Source of the DNA: Candidatus Cloacimonadota bacterium
GTDB lineage: Bacteria > Cloacimonadota > Cloacimonadia > Cloacimonadales > TCS61
Reading direction: 5' to 3'
Length of the DNA stretch: 10,246 bases
NCBI GenBank assembly: GCA_030626645.1
Contig: DAOUTP010000045.1
Span: 1 to 10,246, forward strand
Position 1 is the first letter of the stretch, and every line of letters starts with the position of its first letter. The translations under genes were made by a program, and so were the position numbers. A model generated the notes under the pieces. That model was not told where the DNA came from. It was given only the letters and a program-made list of their open reading frames with translations, and did no database searches. This document shows, in pieces, positions 6,369 through 10,246 of this stretch.

Positions 6369-7475
6369 TCAGTTTCTATGTTGAAATTTATAAATTCCAT
6401 GAATTTTATCTTTCATTGAAATTCTTTCAATTTTGTTCGTATTATCCATTTCAATAATGAGAAATTCACCTTTTGCTTGATTTGCTGAATAATCTTTTCT
6501 TTCTGCTGTTTCTTGTTGGAAATATGAATTAACATTACCTTTAGATTCACAGTAAACAATGTTTCCTTTTTCAAAATTGAATTCCATCAAATCTCCCACC
6601 GCCCAATTCATTTTAGGTTGATCCTCAGATTCAGAGAATTGAACATAACAAGAATCCTGCAATATCGCCTTCTTAATTTTCTGCTCTTCAAAAAATATTT
6701 GGAATTCAATTGCTGAAGCATCAGCAAGATTCGAAGTGAATTCAGGTTCTCCTAAATACACTGCTTTTTCTTCATCTGAAAAATATAATAGGAAGTCACT
6801 GCTCATAATAAAATCTTTTGAAAAAGTTCTCACATTAAATGTTGCTACAACTTTTTTGTAGTTTTCAAAATACTCGATCTTCTCAGCTGAAATGGAAAGT
6901 GTATCTTTATTAGAAACAGAAAGAATAGGCTCTTTCATCATGTAGCCGTATCCATCATTCAAATAGTATTTCAGTTCCCCGCAAGTTCCATGCATATTTT
7001 CCCGCTCATCATACGTTATCACATTTTCTTTGGCAAAAAACTCTCGTGAATTTCTGAAATACTCAACCTCTTCAGCTTCAAATGTGCTAATAGTTGAATC
7101 AATATGAGTTTCCGTTGCCAGAACATTTCCACGCAGGAAAAGACGTTCAGTTTTGCGGAAATAATCAACATTATTTGCTAACATACTTAGGGTATCATCA
7201 TAAACTTCCACATTCCCCTGCATACGTACAATTTTCTGCAATTCAAATATATCCGCTTTATCACTAAAGAATTCTGTATCACCATAAAAAAAATGTACGT
7301 TCCCAAACAAGTTAGTAATATACTCACCTTCGATTTTTGTAATTATTAGTTTATCGGCATTTATCAATTTATAAGGTCGTAAATCTTCAACTGCTGCAAG
7401 AAGATTAAATATCATAGCAAAGATTACTGTTAAAAGAAATCCTGCAAATGATCTACCAGCTAACTTCATCTTCAT
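6369..7475 (-). CDS. lptA: OstA-like LPS transport protein, long LptA homologue
   Basis: The 368-aa protein has a signal peptide (charged MKMKLAGR, hydrophobic core about 11-28, possible cleavage after A28). The mature part is built of repeating short beta-strand units such as GNVHFFYGDTEFFSDKADI, GNVEVYDDTLSMLANNVDY and GNVLATETHIDS. This matches the OstA/LptA beta-jellyroll, which forms the periplasmic bridge carrying LPS to LptD. It is about twice the length of E. coli LptA and resembles the longer OstA-like proteins of the Bacteroidetes side. It lacks the length and aromatic-rich barrel of LptD. AAGGGA lies before the ATG, which overlaps the lptC end by 23 nt, so the two are probably translationally coupled. 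Family placement rests on repeats, signal and position between lptC and lptB. Confidence 0.82.
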   Translation of the reverse strand: MKMKLAGRSFAGFLLTVIFAMIFNLLAAVEDLRPYKLINADKLIITKIEGEYITNLFGNVHFFYGDTEFFSDKADIFELQKIVRMQGNVEVYDDTLSMLANNVDYFRKTERLFLRGNVLATETHIDSTISTFEAEEVEYFRNSREFFAKENVITYDERENMHGTCGELKYYLNDGYGYMMKEPILSVSNKDTLSISAEKIEYFENYKKVVATFNVRTFSKDFIMSSDFLLYFSDEEKAVYLGEPEFTSNLADASAIEFQIFFEEQKIKKAILQDSCYVQFSESEDQPKMNWAVGDLMEFNFEKGNIVYCESKGNVNSYFQQETAERKDYSANQAKGEFLIIEMDNTNKIERISMKDKIHGIYKFQHRN

Positions 7476-8001
7476 TCAGTTTCCCTTGAGCCGATACTTT
7501 TGTGATCTCAACTCTATCAAGATCTAAGTTTGATTCCATTTCTTCACCGAAGAGAACATTATTTTCACGTATCAGGGTTACACCTTTTTTTGCAAATAAA
7601 GTATTTGTGTTTCTTTCTAGAATCATAAAAGGAGCTTTCATTGTTCCATTTTCACTCACAACCACAACATCACCAATTCCAGTTAATGTGTTTTTTGCAT
7701 CATTTACTTCAGCTTTATCGCATTTCAAAGTTGATTTCACAGATCCGTCCACATTAAAAAAAGTTACGAATACAGTATCTGCAAAAGTTTGTTTTGTGCT
7801 GTAATATTTATAAAAGTGTACAGCAGTTAACTCATAATCAATAACATTGTTAGTAGTGGAAATGACTCTGATAGAATCTGCCTGTTCATCAGGTATTTTC
7901 CCGCTTATCGGCATATTAGATTCTACTTCTTCTTCACAAGAAATGAGAAAAAGACTAATGAGACTTAAGGTGATCAAGAAGCTTCTGCAAACTCTCTTCA
8001 T
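7453..8001 (-). CDS. lptC: LPS export protein LptC, predicted lipoprotein
   Basis: The 182-aa protein starts with a lipoprotein signal peptide: basic MKRVCR, a hydrophobic stretch, and lipobox LISC with Cys22 followed by Glu residues. The rest suits LptC: a beta-rich domain with GSVKSTLKCDKAEVND, TLTGIGDVVVVSENG and a late LFGEEMESN segment, as in the LptC/YrbK family. LptC receives LPS from LptB2FG and passes it to LptA. E. coli LptC is anchored by a transmembrane helix; here a lipid anchor seems to replace it. AGGGA precedes the ATG, which lies 47 nt inside the kdsC 3' end; the 3' end overlaps lptA. Both overlaps suggest coupled translation. Identity depends partly on its position between kdsC and lptA. 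Confidence 0.85.
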   Translation of the reverse strand: MKRVCRSFLITLSLISLFLISCEEEVESNMPISGKIPDEQADSIRVISTTNNVIDYELTAVHFYKYYSTKQTFADTVFVTFFNVDGSVKSTLKCDKAEVNDAKNTLTGIGDVVVVSENGTMKAPFMILERNTNTLFAKKGVTLIRENNVLFGEEMESNLDLDRVEITKVSAQGKLNEDEVSW

Positions 8002-8479
8002 ATTTTCCCTGTTTCTTTAAGATAAGCTCAATAAATTCCCTAACTGCACCTTCTCCACCGTTACGCTTAGTAACAAGATCAACCCTACTTTTTATATCAT
8101 CAAATGCATCAGCAGGAGTAGCTGATATATTGCATTTTTCCATAACGGGAAAATCATTCCAATCATCACCCATATAAGCTACATTTTCCCAATCCAGATT
8201 CAGCTCTTTCAGAAGTTCAGTAGTTTTTTTCAATTTATTCCTTACACCTTGAAAAAGCAATTTTATTTGGAGGTCATCACATCTTTGCTCAACTACATTA
8301 GAAATTCGACCCGTTATGATAGCAAGCTTAATATCACTGAATTGTAATAGTTTGATCCCCAAGCCGTCCTTCGCATTGAAATTTTTTGATTCTAATTTAT
8401 TATTGTCGTATATTATTTTCCCATCTGTAAGAACGCCATCATTATCTAAAATAATCAATTTAATTTTGCTAAAATCCAT
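7955..8479 (-). CDS. kdsC: KDO-8-phosphate phosphatase (KdsC)
   Basis: KdsC is a HAD-type phosphatase that releases KDO from KDO-8-phosphate for the LPS inner core. The 174-aa protein has motif I LDNDGVLTDG with nucleophile D12 and acid/base D14, motif II ITGR (Thr56), a Lys in GVRNKLKK (about 82) and motif IV GDDWND (104-109). The GGEGAVRE motif (141-148) is typical of the KdsC/YrbI group and sets it apart from other HAD enzymes. There is no large cap insertion, as expected for a tetrameric C0 HAD. The ATG follows the kdsA stop by 7 nt, with a GAGGAA site in the gap. KdsA makes its substrate, so the two genes encode successive steps. The C-terminal tail overlaps lptC by 47 nt. Confidence 0.95.
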   Translation of the reverse strand: MDFSKIKLIILDNDGVLTDGKIIYDNNKLESKNFNAKDGLGIKLLQFSDIKLAIITGRISNVVEQRCDDLQIKLLFQGVRNKLKKTTELLKELNLDWENVAYMGDDWNDFPVMEKCNISATPADAFDDIKSRVDLVTKRNGGEGAVREFIELILKKQGKYEESLQKLLDHLKSH

Positions 8480-8486
8480 ATATTCC

Positions 8487-9284
8487 TCAATCTCCTTTAA
8501 TTCTTAAACATGCATCAAGTAGTTCCGGAAGTTTATTTAGTGCAAGCATCGAATTAGCATCGCTAAGTGCTTCAGCAGGATTCGGATGAGTTTCAATGAA
8601 GAGTCCATCAACATTTCCGGAAGCCAACGCAGCCTTTGCCATCATCAGTGCATATTCGGGAGAACCCCCGGAAGTTTTACTTTGGGATGGTCTTTGCAAG
8701 CTATGTGTAACATCGTAAATTACAGGATAACCAAGTTGTTTCATTATAGCAAAACTTCGGAAATCCACAATTAAATTATGATAACCAAAACTTGTCCCCC
8801 GCTCAGTGAGCAGAATTTTATTGTTCTCGGCTTTTAAAATCTTTTCTGCTGCATTCTTCATATCTTCAGGTGCCATGAACTGCCCTTTTTTTATATTAAC
8901 AATTCTACCTGTTTTAGCTGCTGCAAAAATGAGATCAGACTGCCGTGATAAAAATGCAGGTATCTGAAGAATGTCCGCAACTTCTGCAGCCTCCTCAACT
9001 TCGTTTATCTCGTGAACATCAGTCAATATCGGAACGTTGAATTCCTTTTTTATTTTTGAAAGTATTTCAAGACCTTTTTTGATACCAGGACCTGTCGCTG
9101 ACTCGATAGAAGTTCTATTTGCTTTTTTGAAAGATGATTTAAAAATAAATGGAATTCCTCTTTTCTGAGTCAGTACAACTAACTTCTCAGCAACTTTCAT
9201 CATCAATTTTTCATCTTCCACAACACACGGACCGGCAATTAGAAAGAATTTAGTGCAACTCTTAAGCTCTTTATAAAGCTTCAT
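8487..9284 (-). CDS. kdsA: 3-deoxy-8-phosphooctulonate (KDO-8-P) synthase, metal-dependent type
   Basis: KdsA condenses phosphoenolpyruvate with arabinose-5-phosphate to form KDO-8-phosphate in the cytoplasm. The 265-aa protein has the family motifs IAGPCVVE, FKSSFKKANR, QIPAFLSRQ, KKGQFMAP, LTERGTSFGYHNL and YDVTHSLQRP. The putative metal ligands are Cys20, His194, Glu231 (ETHPNP) and Asp242 (ALSDA). Cys at the first site marks the metal-dependent class of Aquifex aeolicus, whereas the E. coli enzyme has Asn there and needs no metal. GGAG precedes the ATG. This is the first gene of the minus-strand block, with a 162-nt divergent region upstream, so its promoter probably drives most of the block. 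The arabinose-5-phosphate isomerase gene kdsD is not present here. Confidence 0.97.
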   Translation of the reverse strand: MKLYKELKSCTKFFLIAGPCVVEDEKLMMKVAEKLVVLTQKRGIPFIFKSSFKKANRTSIESATGPGIKKGLEILSKIKKEFNVPILTDVHEINEVEEAAEVADILQIPAFLSRQSDLIFAAAKTGRIVNIKKGQFMAPEDMKNAAEKILKAENNKILLTERGTSFGYHNLIVDFRSFAIMKQLGYPVIYDVTHSLQRPSQSKTSGGSPEYALMMAKAALASGNVDGLFIETHPNPAEALSDANSMLALNKLPELLDACLRIKGD

Positions 9285-9317
9285 TTTAACTCCATCTGCG
9301 AATCATCTATTTATTGT

Positions 9318-9346
9318 TTGACTCACTGAGATTTATCATTATTAAT
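9318..9346 (+). promoter_or_regulatory. Candidate promoter for the DUF4159 gene (upstream option)
   Basis: TTGACT (9318-9323) and ATTAAT (9341-9346) are spaced by 17 nt on the plus strand. A start near 9353 would give a leader of about 95 nt that includes the dyad at 9369-9386. The -10 matches consensus at four of six positions in very AT-rich DNA, so chance is a real possibility. Confidence 0.25.
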
Positions 9347-9368
9347 TTTACATAAATGACATCTGAAA

Positions 9369-9386
9369 GTCACAAATTATTGTGTC
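9369..9386. promoter_or_regulatory. Dyad-symmetric site, possible operator, in the divergent region
   Basis: CACAA-ATTA-TTGTG (9371-9384) is a perfect inverted repeat of 5-bp arms around 4 nt, extended by a G/C pair at 9369 and 9386 with one mismatch. It lies midway between the divergent kdsA and DUF4159 starts, where a shared regulator would bind. The arms are the reverse of the CRP type (TGTGA-N6-TCACA), so I do not assign a regulator. Short dyads are common in AT-rich DNA. Confidence 0.3.
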
Positions 9387-9396
9387 CAGATTTTTT

Positions 9397-9424
9397 TTGC
9401 TTGCTTAATTTCTTACTGTAAAAT
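9397..9424 (+). promoter_or_regulatory. Candidate promoter for the DUF4159 gene (downstream option)
   Basis: TTGCTT (9397-9402) and TAAAAT (9419-9424) are spaced by 16 nt. The transcript would start about 15 nt before the ATG at 9447 and would have no Shine-Dalgarno, matching the absence of one there. It competes with the upstream option; neither is certain. I see no other clear signal in the 9285-9446 gap. Confidence 0.25.
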
Positions 9425-9446
9425 TTATCACATTTATATTTGAATT

Positions 9447-10097
9447 ATGAAAAGTAAATTATTAATAATTATCGTATTGATTTTCAGTGCTCTTCCGGCT
9501 CTTGAGAGTGAGCATCAAATAGCACGATTGCATTATAAAGGCGGTGGTGACTGGTACAATGACCAGGATACTATCCCAAATATTGTAGAATATCTCAATA
9601 TGACTTTGAATACAAATTTCTCTAAAATTCAAGCTATTGTCAGCCCTGATGACTCAAAACTATTTGATTATCCTTTTATTTTTATGACAGGACACGGTAC
9701 AGTTAATTTTAATAGCAAAGAAGCAGAGAATATTAGAACTTATTTGGATCGTGGCGGATTTCTTTATGTTGACGATGATTATGGTTTGAACAAAACTTTC
9801 CAATATGAAATTAAAAAAATATTTCCGGAAAAAGATCTGGTCGAGTTACCAGCAAGTCATGAGTTGTTTCATTGCTTTTTCGATTTTCCAAATGGATTGC
9901 CTAAGATCCATAAACATGATGACAAAAGACCGCAGGCTTTCGGTATCTTTGATGAAAGTGGAAGACTAATGATCCTCTATACTTATGAATCCAATATCTC
10001 TGATGGATGGAGTAATGTTCATGATGATCCTGAAAACATTAAAGAACAAGCTTTACAATTTGGAGCAAATTTGTTTTATTATATCATGACTAATTAA
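9447..10097 (+). CDS. Exported DUF4159 protein of unknown function
   Basis: The 216-aa protein has a signal peptide (MKSKLL, hydrophobic about 4-18). The mature part matches the DUF4159 family: ARLHYKGGGDWYND (26-39), SPDDSKLFDYPFIFMTGHG (66-84), GGFLYVDDDYG (103-113), FPEKDLVELPASHELFH (126-142), FDFPNGLPKIHKHD (145-158) and YTYESNISDGW (178-188). Its function is unknown; the alternating core strands and GHG turn suggest a glutamine-amidotransferase-like fold, but I see no convincing Cys-His-Glu triad, so catalysis is doubtful. In other genomes DUF4159 often lies near MoxR/Bat-type genes or is fused to membrane segments; here it is a single-domain exported form. No Shine-Dalgarno precedes the ATG, but later starts would destroy the signal peptide. 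It is divergent from kdsA and 18 nt before an LpxH-like gene, suggesting an envelope role. Confidence 0.88.
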   Translation: MKSKLLIIIVLIFSALPALESEHQIARLHYKGGGDWYNDQDTIPNIVEYLNMTLNTNFSKIQAIVSPDDSKLFDYPFIFMTGHGTVNFNSKEAENIRTYLDRGGFLYVDDDYGLNKTFQYEIKKIFPEKDLVELPASHELFHCFFDFPNGLPKIHKHDDKRPQAFGIFDESGRLMILYTYESNISDGWSNVHDDPENIKEQALQFGANLFYYIMTN

Positions 10098-10115
10098 AAG
10101 CCGAGGGAATAAAAT

Positions 10116-10246
10116 ATGAATGTCTATATCGCCTCCGATTTTCATTTGAAATTTAAAGGAAACGCTGAGGATTTACAACGTAGAAGAAAAGTAATAGATT
10201 TTCTGGATAATATAAAAGATGATGCGGATCTATTAATTTTAAATGG
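10116..10246 (+). CDS. LpxH-like metallophosphoesterase (UDP-2,3-diacylglucosamine hydrolase?), 3' end cut off
   Basis: From ATG at 10116 the frame is open to the window edge (43 complete codons). It begins MNVYIASDFHLKF, and the SDFHL motif gives the first metal ligands of calcineurin-like phosphoesterases (D8, H10). RRRKVIDFLDNIKDDADLL then LILNG leads toward the expected GD motif at the edge. This pattern matches the LpxH-like hydrolases of Bacteroidetes-type bacteria, which cleave UDP-2,3-diacylglucosamine to lipid X in lipid A synthesis at the inner membrane. GAGGG 8 nt upstream is a good ribosome site. The 18-nt gap implies co-transcription with the DUF4159 gene. With only the N-terminus visible, another metallophosphoesterase cannot be excluded. 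Confidence 0.75.
   Translation, partial: MNVYIASDFHLKFKGNAEDLQRRRKVIDFLDNIKDDADLLILN

Noticed and set aside
7502..7804. Open plus-strand frame of 100 codons antisense to lptC
   Set aside because: No family resemblance; it lies fully inside lptC, which has a lipobox and fits operon context.
8487..9284. KdsA with Cys at the metal site as an unusual variant
   Set aside because: This is the well-known metal-dependent KdsA class, so it is worth annotating but not novel.

Overview
The window looks like chromosomal DNA from an AT-rich Gram-negative bacterium, roughly one third G+C by eye. It carries KDO synthesis and LPS export genes, so the cell should have an outer membrane. Three features together point to the FCB side of the tree: a long OstA-like LptA, an LptC that looks like a lipoprotein, and a stand-alone DUF4159 protein. 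Candidatus Cloacimonadota or a relative is my best guess. This is inference from gene content, not a measured placement. I see no tRNA, rRNA, CRISPR array, insertion sequence or phage gene.

Positions 1-9284 hold eleven tightly packed genes, all on the minus strand. In transcription order they are kdsA, kdsC, lptC, lptA (OstA-like), lptB, rpoN, lpdA, lipA, hpf, hprK and ptsH (HPr, cut by the window edge). Spacers are short or negative: lptC overlaps kdsC by 47 nt, lptA overlaps lptC by 23 nt, and the GTG of lpdA overlaps the stop of rpoN. The only sizeable internal gap is 128 nt before lptB. I found no intrinsic terminator in the block, so one long transcript is plausible, perhaps with an internal promoter before lptB.

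The order is a variant of the proteobacterial rpoN neighbourhood (kdsD-kdsC-lptC-lptA-lptB-rpoN-hpf-ptsN-rapZ-npr). Two changes stand out. Two lipoate-related genes, lpdA and lipA, sit between rpoN and hpf. HPr kinase/phosphorylase plus HPr take the place of PtsN, RapZ and NPr. The block links making KDO (KdsA, KdsC), moving LPS across the periplasm (LptB, LptC, LptA), sigma-54 transcription, ribosome hibernation and an HPr phospho-switch.

Positions 9285-9446 form a divergent intergenic region of 162 nt. It holds a 14-bp dyad and weak promoter-like hexamers. To its right, on the plus strand, lie a secreted DUF4159 protein of unknown function and the start of an LpxH-like metallophosphoesterase (lipid A pathway), cut by the right edge. 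Envelope and lipid A genes therefore flank both sides of the divergent region.

The window is mostly conserved housekeeping sequence. I found no clearly new system. The items most worth checking are two GC-rich hairpins that bracket hpf, the lpdA-lipA insertion, the long LptA with a lipoprotein LptC, and the unexplained DUF4159 gene beside lpxH.
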